Below the pieces are notes generated by a model. It ran no database searches. It was not told where the DNA came from and saw nothing but the letters and a program-made list of their open reading frames with translations. A stretch of DNA of 64,000 nt from Sinimarinibacterium sp. NLF-5-8 (GTDB lineage: Bacteria > Pseudomonadota > Gammaproteobacteria > Nevskiales > Nevskiaceae), in NCBI RefSeq assembly GCF_010092425.1, contig NZ_CP048030.1, forward strand, positions 1,871,501 to 1,935,500. Reading direction: 5' to 3'. The position numbers were made by a program, and so were the translations under genes. Shown here piece after piece: positions 51,040-59,409 of this stretch (its first letter is position 1; each line of letters starts with the position of its first letter).

Positions 51040-51086
51040 GTCTTCAAAGACGTTACCGCAGCTTTGCGGTTACATTAGATCGTTGA

Positions 51087-53216
51087 TCAAACCGCTTGCT
51101 GAACCAGCGTTTGTGTCGGCTCAAAGCGCGCACCGTGCAAGGCCGCCAAGGCATGGCAACGTTCAACAAATGTCTTTACGCCAATTGTTTGGATATAAGA
51201 GAGCACTCCCCCCGTCCAAGCTGGGTAGCCAATCCCGAGAATGGAGCCAATATCAGCATCCATTGCATTGATGATGACGCCCTCTTCCTGACAGCGCGCG
51301 GTCTCCAACGCCATGATGGTCAAAAATCGCTCTTTAAGAGACGCCACACTGGGCTGGTCTGCAGCAACAGGATAGGCATCGGATAGCCCTGGCCAAAGGA
51401 ATTTGGCGCCCTGTTCGGGATACTCATAAAAGCCCGCTTTGGCACGACGACCTGGCCGCTTGAGCTGATCGACCATGCGGTCAATCACTTTGCGGCCGGT
51501 ACGTAGCCGATAGCGTTCCGGCAGGTTGTCGGCATCCTGCGCCTTGAGAATGGCCTGCATGAGCGATAGCGAAACTTCATCTGCGACTGCCAGCGGCCCT
51601 GCCGGAAATCCGGCCTGGCGTGCGGCGTTTTCAACCATGGCAGGAAGGACGCCTTCTTCAACCATTTTCATGCCTTCATGCAGGAAGTTCATGATGACGC
51701 GGCTGGTGAAGAAGCCTGGCGAATCGCGCACCAGAATCGGGGTTTTACGCAATTGGGCAATAAAATCCATTGCCCACGCCACGGTCTGGTCGCTGGTTTT
51801 CTCTCCGATGATGACTTCAACCAAAGGCATACGCTCAACGGGCGAGAAGAAGTGCATGCCGATAAAGCGTTCTGGCCGTATGGATGCCTGTGCAAGCCCG
51901 GTGATGGGCAAGGTGGAGGTGTTGGAGGCAAACACAGCATTGTCATCGAGCTGCGCTTCTACCTGACGGGTCACGTTTGCTTTGACCGTGCGATCTTCAA
52001 ACACGGCCTCAACAACCAGTTCACAACCTTTGAGCTGGGCGTAATCGTTGGTGGCGTTAATGCGCGCGAGCCGTGCATTAACGCTTTCCTGTGTCAGCCG
52101 GCCACGCTTGATATCGCGCGCCAATAGCGCAGCAATATCAGCTTTGCCTTTTTCGGCCTGCTCCACCGTGGCGTCAATCAGAACAACGTTGACGCCGGCC
52201 TGTGCCGCAACATTGGCAATGCCGGCGCCCATCATGCCCGCACCGATCACGCCCAGCCGGGTGACCGTGCGTGTTGGGGCATCGGATGGGCGGTTCACAA
52301 GTTTGTCGATCGCAGTTTTGTTGATGAACAGCGTGCGGATCATGTTGCGCGCAACAGAACCTGAAAGCAGTTTGCCGAAATACTTGGACTCGATGCGTAG
52401 CCCTGTGTCGATATCAACGATGGTGCCTTCATAGACGCTGGACAGGATTGCCAACGGCGCTGGATCGTTGTGCTGGGTAGTCCCGGTCATCTGTGCCACA
52501 CCAACGGTAAAGCTGACGGGCGCATGCGATGCCAACGGCCCGGCGCCGCCAGGGATTTTGTAGCCCTTGCGATCCCAGGGCTGCACTGCCGTGGGGGAGT
52601 TGAGCAGCCAATGGCGCGCGCGCCCGATCAGTTGCTCGGGAGAAAAGACTTCGTGCACCAGCCCTTGCGCGTAGGCTTCGGAAGGCTGCAAGGTTTTGCC
52701 TTTGAGCAGTAGCGGCAAGGCCGCAGGGATGCCAATCAAACGCGGCAATCTTTGCGTGCCGCCAGCGCCGGGCAACAGGCCGACTTTGACTTCTGGCAGC
52801 CCGATCACGGCTTTGACATCAGACGACAAAATCCTGCGGTGACACGCCAGACACAGCTCCAAGCCACCGCCCAGCGCCAGGCCATTGATGGCTGCGACAA
52901 ACGGTTTTCCGCAGGTTTCGAGGCGGCGCAGGAGTTTGGATAACGATTGAGAAAACTCGCTGGCCTGCTGCGCCGTAATCCCTCTTTCAAAGGCTTCGCC
53001 GAGATCTTTGAGATCGGCACCAGCCAGGAATGAGCTTTGCTTGGCTGAGGTGATGATGGCTCCGATGATGGCGTCATCCGCCGCGACCTGTTCAACTGCT
53101 TTTCCGAGGCTGTCAATCAGCTCCGGGGTAAAAACGTTCATAGGCCGTCCAGGAACGTCTATGGTTAACAAGGCGATGCCGTCGGCACCGACTTCAATGG
53201 CCAGTGTGTTGTTCAT
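51087..53216 (-). CDS. fadJ: Bifunctional enoyl-CoA hydratase/3-hydroxyacyl-CoA dehydrogenase (FadJ/FadB-like)
   Basis: Beta-oxidation alpha subunit of 709 residues. The N-terminal crotonase has 'NGLALGGGLELCLACHRRI' with Glu120 and 'GLPEVKVGLLPGAGGTQRLP' with Glu142, the two catalytic acids of hydratases. The central NAD domain has 'RLGVIGAGMMGAGIANVAA' near residue 325 and 'FASNTSTLPITGLAQASIRP'. The C-terminal dehydrogenase domain contains 'GFFTSRVIMNFLHEGMKMVE'. The length fits FadJ/FadB. It lies 27 bases after a thiolase gene, the usual order of a beta-oxidation pair, and is downstream of the palindromic operator at 54550. Confidence 0.95.
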   Translation of the reverse strand: MNNTLAIEVGADGIALLTIDVPGRPMNVFTPELIDSLGKAVEQVAADDAIIGAIITSAKQSSFLAGADLKDLGEAFERGITAQQASEFSQSLSKLLRRLETCGKPFVAAINGLALGGGLELCLACHRRILSSDVKAVIGLPEVKVGLLPGAGGTQRLPRLIGIPAALPLLLKGKTLQPSEAYAQGLVHEVFSPEQLIGRARHWLLNSPTAVQPWDRKGYKIPGGAGPLASHAPVSFTVGVAQMTGTTQHNDPAPLAILSSVYEGTIVDIDTGLRIESKYFGKLLSGSVARNMIRTLFINKTAIDKLVNRPSDAPTRTVTRLGVIGAGMMGAGIANVAAQAGVNVVLIDATVEQAEKGKADIAALLARDIKRGRLTQESVNARLARINATNDYAQLKGCELVVEAVFEDRTVKANVTRQVEAQLDDNAVFASNTSTLPITGLAQASIRPERFIGMHFFSPVERMPLVEVIIGEKTSDQTVAWAMDFIAQLRKTPILVRDSPGFFTSRVIMNFLHEGMKMVEEGVLPAMVENAARQAGFPAGPLAVADEVSLSLMQAILKAQDADNLPERYRLRTGRKVIDRMVDQLKRPGRRAKAGFYEYPEQGAKFLWPGLSDAYPVAADQPSVASLKERFLTIMALETARCQEEGVIINAMDADIGSILGIGYPAWTGGVLSYIQTIGVKTFVERCHALAALHGARFEPTQTLVQQAV

Positions 53217-53243
53217 TGTTTTGTGATGTCCTGATCAGGCGCT

Positions 53244-54452
53244 TCAAACGCGTTCGATGATGGCTGCGGTTCCCATACCGGCACCGACACACAGCACACA
53301 AAGTGCAGTGGATTGTCCGGTGCGCTCCAGCTCATCCAGTGCAGTGCCAATGAGCATGGCGCCGGTGGCTCCCAGCGGGTGCCCAAGGGCAATGGCACCG
53401 CCGTTGACGTTGACTTTTGCATGATCAACCTCAAGCTCGCGCATGAAGCGCAGCACAACGGCGGCAAAGGCTTCATTGACTTCAAACAGATCAATGTCTT
53501 TGACGGACATTCCGGCTTTGGCCAGCACCTTTCGCGCGGCGGGCGTGGGCCCGGCGAGCATCATGCACGGCTCACATCCGACCGACGCCACCGCACGAAT
53601 CCGCGCGCGCGGCGTCAGGCCATTGGCGATGCCGAATCCTTTATTCCCCAACAACACAGCACAGGCACCATCGACAATCCCGCTGGAATTGCCTGCGGTG
53701 TGAACGTGTTCAATGGTCTGCACTTGTGGATATTTACGGATCGCAACCGCATCAAAACCACCATCACGCCCCATTTGTTCGAAGGCGGGTTTGAGTCTGG
53801 CTAAATCCTCCGGCGTAGTGGCCGGGCGCAGGTATTCATCACACGCCAGAACGGTGTCGCCCAAAACGTCATGTACTGGAATCACTGATTTTGAAAAACG
53901 GTTCTCTGCCCAGGCTTGTGCCGCACGGCGCTGGCTTTCCAAAGCGAAGGCATCGACTGCTGCGCGATCAAAGCCATCCATCGTCGCGATAAGGTCCGCG
54001 CTGATGCCCTGAGGAACAAAGCTGACTTTTGCGGCAAACGCCGGGTCACATGACCACGCTCCGCCATCAGCGCCAATAGGCACCCGAGACATTGACTCTA
54101 CCCCCCCTGCAACCAGCGCCTGGCACTGTCCAGACATCACTTGCATGGCCGCCATGTTGACGGCCTCCAGGCCTGAGCCACAAAAGCGGTTGACCTGTAC
54201 TCCAGGGATCGACTCATCGTAGTCAGCATTCAAAACAATGCTGCGAGGCAATACCGAGCCTTGTTCTCCAACCGGCGACACCACGCCCATGATGACATCG
54301 TCCAGCTGACGGGTATCCAATTGGGTGCGCTCGCGCAGTGCTTGAAGAACCTGCGTGCCAAGCTGTAGCGGTGAAATCTCATGCAGTGCGCCGCCTGCGC
54401 GCCCTTTGCCGCGCGGCGTACGGACATGCTCATAAATGTATGCGTTGGTCAT
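53244..54452 (-). CDS. fadI: Acetyl-CoA C-acyltransferase (beta-oxidation thiolase)
   Basis: The 402-residue thiolase cleaves 3-ketoacyl-CoA to acetyl-CoA and a shortened acyl-CoA. Active-site motifs are '[20 protein letters not shown]' (nucleophilic Cys), '[16 protein letters not shown]', '[15 protein letters not shown]' and '[16 protein letters not shown]'. I chose the ATG at 54452; a GTG four codons earlier (54464) is possible, and neither has a strong ribosome-binding site. The gene is divergent from the DECR-like SDR with the TGTCTAGTAGACA palindrome between them. Confidence 0.93.
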   Translation of the reverse strand: MTNAYIYEHVRTPRGKGRAGGALHEISPLQLGTQVLQALRERTQLDTRQLDDVIMGVVSPVGEQGSVLPRSIVLNADYDESIPGVQVNRFCGSGLEAVNMAAMQVMSGQCQALVAGGVESMSRVPIGADGGAWSCDPAFAAKVSFVPQGISADLIATMDGFDRAAVDAFALESQRRAAQAWAENRFSKSVIPVHDVLGDTVLACDEYLRPATTPEDLARLKPAFEQMGRDGGFDAVAIRKYPQVQTIEHVHTAGNSSGIVDGACAVLLGNKGFGIANGLTPRARIRAVASVGCEPCMMLAGPTPAARKVLAKAGMSVKDIDLFEVNEAFAAVVLRFMRELEVDHAKVNVNGGAIALGHPLGATGAMLIGTALDELERTGQSTALCVLCVGAGMGTAAIIERV

Positions 54453-54528
54453 TGTCGGAGTCACGGTTGGAATTTATCCGGGGCGCGCCACGAAACTGTC
54501 CCGTTTACGCCACCCCAGACTTACAGAT

Positions 54529-54564
54529 GCTATATCAACTTTAAGAATTGTGTCTAGTAGACAT
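54529..54564. promoter_or_regulatory. Palindromic operator between divergent fadI-fadJ and SDR operons
   Basis: TGTCTA-G-TAGACA (54551-54563) is a perfect 13-bp palindrome within GTGTCTAGTAGACAT. On the minus strand its TAGACA half can serve as a -35 with TATAGC (54529-54534) as -10 at 16 bp, giving a thiolase promoter. The matching rightward promoter is not clear. A protein bound here would control both directions. Confidence 0.6.
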
Positions 54565-54620
54565 TTTTTCTATTCGACATTAATATTTTTGTGTTGACCA
54601 CCACCAGAACAGGAAGCGCC

Positions 54621-55430
54621 ATGAGCCAAGCCCGATCCAACCATCCGCCAGCAGCAGACAGCCATCTGGCATATGACGGAAAAGTCGTCGTTGTTTCGGG
54701 GGGATCGTCAGGAATCGGCCTGGGAATCAGCCGCCATCTGGCAGCTCTTGGGGCAACCGTGGTCATTTTGGGACGCACGCAAGAAAAGCTGGATACTGCG
54801 CAGTCGCAGATTCGTACCGACAATGGCATTGCCCACACCTATGCCGTAGATGTACGGGATGACGGACACATTGATGCAGCCTTAACCCAGTGCGCGACTC
54901 AATTGGGGGGAATAGATCTGGTCGTCGCAGCGGCAGCAGGCAATTTTTTCACGCCCGCTGACAAGCTCTCGTCCAAGGGGTTCAGAACGGTGGTTGAGAT
55001 CGATCTGATCGGAACATTCAATGTGTTTTCCCACGCACTTCCACACCTTCGCAAACCCGGGGCATCATTACTGGCGATCACTGCGCCGCAAGCACAACGC
55101 GCCATGCCCAATCAGGTACATGCCTGCGCTGCAAAAGCAGGCATCGACATGTTGGTGAAATGTCTGGCATTGGAGTGGGGGAAACTTGGGGTACGCGTCA
55201 ATGCAGTATCACCCGGGCCGATCGCAGGCACAGAAGGTCTGGCGCGGCTATCAGCATCACCTGAAATTGAGCGTATGGTGCGCGAAAATACGGCGCTCAA
55301 AGCGTTCGGAGATGTTGACGATATCGCCCGCGCAGTCGCATGGCTGGGCAGCGATTCGGCACGATATGTCACCGGTTCGATCCTCGATTGCGATGGCGGC
55401 ATGCGCCTCGGCAATTTCCCGGCATTGTGA
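54621..55430 (+). CDS. 2,4-dienoyl-CoA reductase-like SDR
   Basis: A 269-residue SDR: 'VVVVSGGSSGIGLGISRHLA', 'AAAAGNFFTPADKLSSKGFR' and 'TVVEIDLIGTFNVFSHAL'. The 'AGNFF-P-LS--GF--V--ID--GTFN' pattern is that of the DECR family, which reduces 2,4-dienoyl-CoAs. As in that family the usual catalytic tyrosine is missing ('QVHACAAKAGIDMLVKCLAL') while the lysine stays. I chose the ATG at 54621 with AGGA upstream. It is the first gene of an operon with two crotonases. Confidence 0.86.
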   Translation: MSQARSNHPPAADSHLAYDGKVVVVSGGSSGIGLGISRHLAALGATVVILGRTQEKLDTAQSQIRTDNGIAHTYAVDVRDDGHIDAALTQCATQLGGIDLVVAAAAGNFFTPADKLSSKGFRTVVEIDLIGTFNVFSHALPHLRKPGASLLAITAPQAQRAMPNQVHACAAKAGIDMLVKCLALEWGKLGVRVNAVSPGPIAGTEGLARLSASPEIERMVRENTALKAFGDVDDIARAVAWLGSDSARYVTGSILDCDGGMRLGNFPAL

Positions 55431-55440
55431 GGCCGCTGCC

Positions 55441-56250
55441 ATGCCGAGCCCCTTGCTGATTGAAGAACGCACTGAGCAACGCCTGCTCATCGTTACGCTG
55501 AATCGACCTGAAGCAGCCAACGCCATCAATACCGAAATGGCCAACGCGCTGTCAGCACTTGCTGCACGCGTGGAAAAATCACCTTGTCTGGATGCTGTCA
55601 TTTTGACCGGCCAGGGACGCCACTTTTGCAGTGGCGGTGATATCGCGGCGTTTGGCCATGCACTCACACAATCGCAAGATGGCACTGCTTTGGCTAACTT
55701 GCTCAGCACCTTGGCGACAACCGTACACAGCGCGCTGGATCGTTTGGTCAAAGCCGGTCCATTGCTGGTGGCCGCAATCAACGGCTCAGCAACCGGCGCA
55801 GGGCTAGGAATGTTATGCGCTTGCGATCTGATTTACGCCAAACCAGGAGTCAAACTGCGCGCCGGTTTTTCGCAGTTAGGGCTGTCTCCAGACACGGGAA
55901 CAACATGGTTTTTGCCTCGTCGCGTTGGGCGGCACCGGGCATTGGCATTGCTGCTCAATAAAGCACCTATATCTGTTGAGCGAGCACTGGCGATAGGGCT
56001 GGTCGATGAGCTGCTCTACGGAGAATCGGCGCTTTTTCTCGACAAAGTCATTGCGCGAACACATCAGTTGATTGCCAGCGGTAAAGCAGTCCGACATACA
56101 CGCCGATTGATTCATTCAAGCGAGCAAAAGACACTGTCAGAGCACCTCCAGGAAGAACAATCAACGCTGGTCAATTTGGCCACCTCCCCCGAGGTACAGG
56201 CACACCTTCGGGCTGTACTGCAATCCGACCTGGGAAAAAAGCAGTCATGA
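55441..56250 (+). CDS. Enoyl-CoA hydratase/isomerase family protein (PaaG-type active site)
   Basis: A 269-residue crotonase. The oxyanion loop 'GRHFCSGGDIAAF' is present. The hydratase glutamates are missing: 'GSATGAGLGMLCACDLIY' has Gly in place of the first Glu, and 'FSQLGLSPDTGTTWFLPRR' has Gln/Ser around the second but keeps the Asp of 'SPD'. That is the arrangement of PaaG-like delta-isomerases, so double-bond isomerisation is more likely than hydration. The ATG at 55441 lies 10 bases after the SDR stop; the open frame extends back into the SDR gene but is not coding there. Confidence 0.86.
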   Translation: MPSPLLIEERTEQRLLIVTLNRPEAANAINTEMANALSALAARVEKSPCLDAVILTGQGRHFCSGGDIAAFGHALTQSQDGTALANLLSTLATTVHSALDRLVKAGPLLVAAINGSATGAGLGMLCACDLIYAKPGVKLRAGFSQLGLSPDTGTTWFLPRRVGRHRALALLLNKAPISVERALAIGLVDELLYGESALFLDKVIARTHQLIASGKAVRHTRRLIHSSEQKTLSEHLQEEQSTLVNLATSPEVQAHLRAVLQSDLGKKQS

Positions 56251-57023
56251 GCCTTCCGCCCATACGAGTCACTTGCGAGCCTCCGATTGCAATACTGTCT
56301 CTTGATCGCCCCGAAAAACTTAATGCAATGGATATTCCGTTACTGGCGGAATTGCGCAAAAAACTCGTTGAGACAATTGCAGATGAGGCCATTGGTGCAA
56401 TCATCCTCACCGGCGAGGGCGTTGCGTTCAGCGCTGGCGCTGATCTGGCGGCAACCCTGGACAATTTACCGCGCGATGCACAGGGTGAAATTGATCTTGC
56501 CTGCTTGCTCCGCGAATACTACAACCCGATTCTCCATACGATGCAGTCATCGCCCAAGCCTGTTATTGCAGCAGTTAATGGTGTAGCAGCAGGCGGAGCA
56601 TCTTCACTGGCGTTTATGGCCGATCTGACGCTAGCGGCACGATCTGCCAGATTTTCTCAGGCATTTGTTCGCGTAGGATTGATTCCCGATGTTGGTGGCA
56701 GCTGGATTTTGCCCAGAACACTGGGATGGCAGCACGCCTTGGGTACGGCACTGCTGGGATGCACACTCAGTGCCGATGAAGCATTTGCCAAAGGCCTGAT
56801 CTGGAGCGTCGTGGATGACAGGCAGCAACTGCTCAACACTGCGCGACAACTCGCCCTGCAATTAGCATCGATCCCTCCTGTAACGTTTGCCGCCATCAAA
56901 CAGGGCTTGCGCAGCGGCATGCAAAAGAGCTTCGACGCTCAACTTGACCTGGAGGCAGAGTTGCAAGGGGCCTGTGGGCGGGCAGAGTTTCATGCACTTG
57001 CAAACCGTTTTCTGCAACGCTGA
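56247..57023 (+). CDS. Enoyl-CoA hydratase/isomerase family protein (PaaG-like)
   Basis: A 258-residue crotonase with 'GEGVAFSAGADLAATLDNLP', 'NGVAAGGASSLAFMADLTLA' and 'QAFVRVGLIPDVGGSWILPR'. As in PaaG, the first catalytic Glu is replaced and the Asp in 'IPDVGG' is kept, indicating an isomerase. It overlaps the previous crotonase by four bases, so two isomerase-type crotonases are translated together behind a DECR-like reductase. This set suits substrates with awkwardly placed double bonds. Confidence 0.87.
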   Translation: MSLPPIRVTCEPPIAILSLDRPEKLNAMDIPLLAELRKKLVETIADEAIGAIILTGEGVAFSAGADLAATLDNLPRDAQGEIDLACLLREYYNPILHTMQSSPKPVIAAVNGVAAGGASSLAFMADLTLAARSARFSQAFVRVGLIPDVGGSWILPRTLGWQHALGTALLGCTLSADEAFAKGLIWSVVDDRQQLLNTARQLALQLASIPPVTFAAIKQGLRSGMQKSFDAQLDLEAELQGACGRAEFHALANRFLQR

Positions 57024-57041
57024 TCAAGTCCCAATACGGGA

Positions 57042-57650
57042 TCAGACTGCCGCACTCCTTCTACGGTACCCGCCTCCCCGGCGTGCAGGAACCGGCTCTT
57101 GTTCTATTGCCGCCTTCACCACCGGTTTGCTGAACAATGCCGCAAAGAAATCAACGCCTTTGGACATCTCATCAGCGCTCATATGGGTAAGTGCCTGCTC
57201 AAGATAATCCGTACCACGCCGCCGCATTTCTTCAACAAACGCTGCACCTTCTGAAGTCAGGGTGATGACTTTTTCACGCCCTGAGTGCGGACTTTCCTCC
57301 TGTGTCAGAAAATTTAGCGGCGGCCGTGCCAGATCACGCAGCATCTTTGAGACATTCGAATTACTGGTCTCGTACCACTCTCGCAGGCTTTGCTCAATTT
57401 GTTTACGCATGATCTTGCCGTCAGGCCCAACCTCTGACGCCACCAGCCACAGCACAGCGCCCTGGGTATGCGAAACAACGCCGTGGCACATCGCCGCCTC
57501 CAGCGCCATCCCCAACTGGTAATGCACTTTGTAAAAAAAACCCATGAACTCAGAGTGATGCTTTAGCAAGCGATTGTCTGGCAATGTGTTTTTAGCTTTG
57601 ATCTTTGCCACTTTTTTCTTGGATGCTGTTGTAGTTTTTTTTTCTGTCAT
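57042..57650 (-). CDS. MarR-family transcriptional regulator
   Basis: The 202-residue product has a Lys-rich N-terminal tail (MTEKKTTTASKKKVAKIK), then a winged HTH: 'FYKVHYQLGMALEAAMCHGV', 'EVGPDGKIMRKQIEQSLREW', 'NSNVSKMLRDLARPPLNFLT' and the wing 'GREKVITLTSEGAAFVEEMR'. The Arg-rich C-terminus ('RRGGGYRRRSAAV') and Lys-rich tail are unusual and may add nonspecific DNA contact. It is convergent with the crotonase operon and divergent from the acyl-CoA ligase, so it probably controls the ligase and perhaps the other units with GTGTCTA palindromes; MarR ligands are often the aromatic or acyl-CoA substrates. Confidence 0.86.
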   Translation of the reverse strand: MTEKKTTTASKKKVAKIKAKNTLPDNRLLKHHSEFMGFFYKVHYQLGMALEAAMCHGVVSHTQGAVLWLVASEVGPDGKIMRKQIEQSLREWYETSNSNVSKMLRDLARPPLNFLTQEESPHSGREKVITLTSEGAAFVEEMRRRGTDYLEQALTHMSADEMSKGVDFFAALFSKPVVKAAIEQEPVPARRGGGYRRRSAAV

Positions 57651-57818
57651 GTCCCTGATTCTTTAGCTGAGATGGCTTCCGATAAAACTATATCGTCGTT
57701 TAGCCCACATGGACATAGTAATCTAAGATCAAAGATTTGACCATGAATTATTTCCTTAATACACTATCAACTATGTAAACTATTTAAGTACAATTCATGC
57801 CGTGCAAGGAGAGATTCA
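57651..57818. promoter_or_regulatory. Divergent MarR / acyl-CoA ligase promoter region
   Basis: A 168-bp AT-rich region. A candidate rightward promoter is TTGACC (57737-57742) with TACACT (57760-57765) at 17 bp. A GGACATAGT segment (57711-57719), also found before the acyl-CoA dehydrogenase (47004-47012), may be a regulator half-site. AAGGAGAG precedes the ligase ATG. Confidence 0.45.
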
Positions 57819-59375
57819 ATGCAATTCACTCAAGGATTACACCGGGCAGTACAGCAGCGTCCGCAAGCTGTTGCAACAGTGTGCGGGACTCGTGTCCATA
57901 GCTTTGCACAAGTACACGACCGGGTCGCACGGCTCGCTGGAGGTTTGCTAAAACTCGGCGTAAAGCGACACGACCGAGTGGCAATACTGAGCCTGAACTC
58001 CGACCGCTATCTGGAATGCTATCTGGCTTGCGCCTGGATCGGTGCTGTTGTCAATCCAATCAATTTTCGCTGGAGCATTCCTGAGGTTGTCTACTCAATC
58101 GTGGATTCCCAATCTAAAGTGCTGATTACTGACGATCAGTTTGCGCCACAAGCAACAACAATTTGCCAGAACAGTCCCTGCATTGAGCACCAACTTTTTA
58201 TTGGGGATAACACTTGCCCATCCAATATGACCGCAAGCGAGGAACTGATTGCTTGCCACCAACCTGTCGCAGACGCCGAAATCGGGCACGATGAGCTGTT
58301 TGGCATTTTCTATACCGGTGGAACCACAGGCAAACCAAAGGGTGTGATGCTATCGCACCTGAATATTGCAACCTCTGCCCTTGCCGTTCTGACCGAGGGG
58401 ATGTACCCCGAAGGCACTGTCGCCTTACATGCCGCGCCCATGTTCCACCTGGCCGACATGATGGTTACAGCAAGCGTCTTGCTGCGCGGAGGAAGTCATA
58501 TCATTGCCCCGGTATTCCGTCCTGATCTGGTTCTAAACCTGATTGAGCAATGGCAAATTACAGATTTGCTATTGGTGCCTGCCATGCTGCAAGCGTTGGC
58601 AGATCATCCAACAATACACTCTGCCAGAACCACCAGCATTGCCCGCGTACTATACGGGGCGTCTCCTGTCTCCGAGGCTTTACTGAATCGAGCCATGGCC
58701 GCACTGCCAACCGCTACGTTTACCCAAATCTATGGAATGACTGAAATGTCTGCAGTGATGACTGCCCTGAGTCCCTATCACCACAGCAGGCAAGGACAAT
58801 CCTCAGGCAAGCTGCGCTCAGGTGGTCGAGCTTGCTGTCACGTCCAAGTACAAATCATGGATCCTGATGATCGCCCATTACCCCGCGATCAAGTCGGTGA
58901 AATCTGCGTCAGAGGCCCTAATATCATGCAGGGTTACCTCAATCAGCCCGAAGCTACGGCTGAAGCACTCCGCAATGGGTGGATGCACACCGGCGACATG
59001 GGTTATATGGACGACGACGGCTATGTGTTTATCGTTGACCGCCTCAAAGACATGATTATTACAGGCGGAGAAAATGTTTATTCCACTGAAGTGGAAAATG
59101 CAATTGCAAAACACCCTGCAGTTGCTGCAGTTTCCGTCATTGGCATTCCCTCCCCGGAATGGGGAGAGTCAGTTCATGCATGCATCGTTCTCAGGTCAGG
59201 GCAAAACCTGACACTTGAAGCACTTTCCAGTCATTGCAAAACATTGATCGCCGGCTACAAATGCCCCCGTAGTATTGAAATTTTCGATCAACTCCCACTA
59301 TCCGGTGCAGGGAAAGTATTGAAAACAGCACTTCGTGAAAAATTTTGGGGCTCCAGTCAGCGTAAAGTGAGCTGA
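57819..59375 (+). CDS. AMP-binding acyl-CoA synthetase
   Basis: A 518-residue acyl-CoA ligase of the ANL superfamily that activates a carboxylic acid with ATP and CoA. It has 'FYTGGTTGKPKGVMLSHLN' (P-loop), 'QIYGMTEMSAVMTALSPYHH' (A5), 'GWMHTGDMGYMDDDGYVFIV' and 'DRLKDMIITGGENVYSTEVE' (hinge). The C-terminal catalytic lysine is in 'LPLSGAGKVLKTALREKF'. It is most like medium/long-chain or aromatic-acid ligases; the substrate is open. Divergent from the MarR gene, it is the likely entry enzyme of the beta-oxidation genes nearby. Confidence 0.92.
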   Translation: MQFTQGLHRAVQQRPQAVATVCGTRVHSFAQVHDRVARLAGGLLKLGVKRHDRVAILSLNSDRYLECYLACAWIGAVVNPINFRWSIPEVVYSIVDSQSKVLITDDQFAPQATTICQNSPCIEHQLFIGDNTCPSNMTASEELIACHQPVADAEIGHDELFGIFYTGGTTGKPKGVMLSHLNIATSALAVLTEGMYPEGTVALHAAPMFHLADMMVTASVLLRGGSHIIAPVFRPDLVLNLIEQWQITDLLLVPAMLQALADHPTIHSARTTSIARVLYGASPVSEALLNRAMAALPTATFTQIYGMTEMSAVMTALSPYHHSRQGQSSGKLRSGGRACCHVQVQIMDPDDRPLPRDQVGEICVRGPNIMQGYLNQPEATAEALRNGWMHTGDMGYMDDDGYVFIVDRLKDMIITGGENVYSTEVENAIAKHPAVAAVSVIGIPSPEWGESVHACIVLRSGQNLTLEALSSHCKTLIAGYKCPRSIEIFDQLPLSGAGKVLKTALREKFWGSSQRKVS

Positions 59376-59409
59376 CGCTCAGAAAGATCCATGCCGGTTC
59401 ATCATTGCC

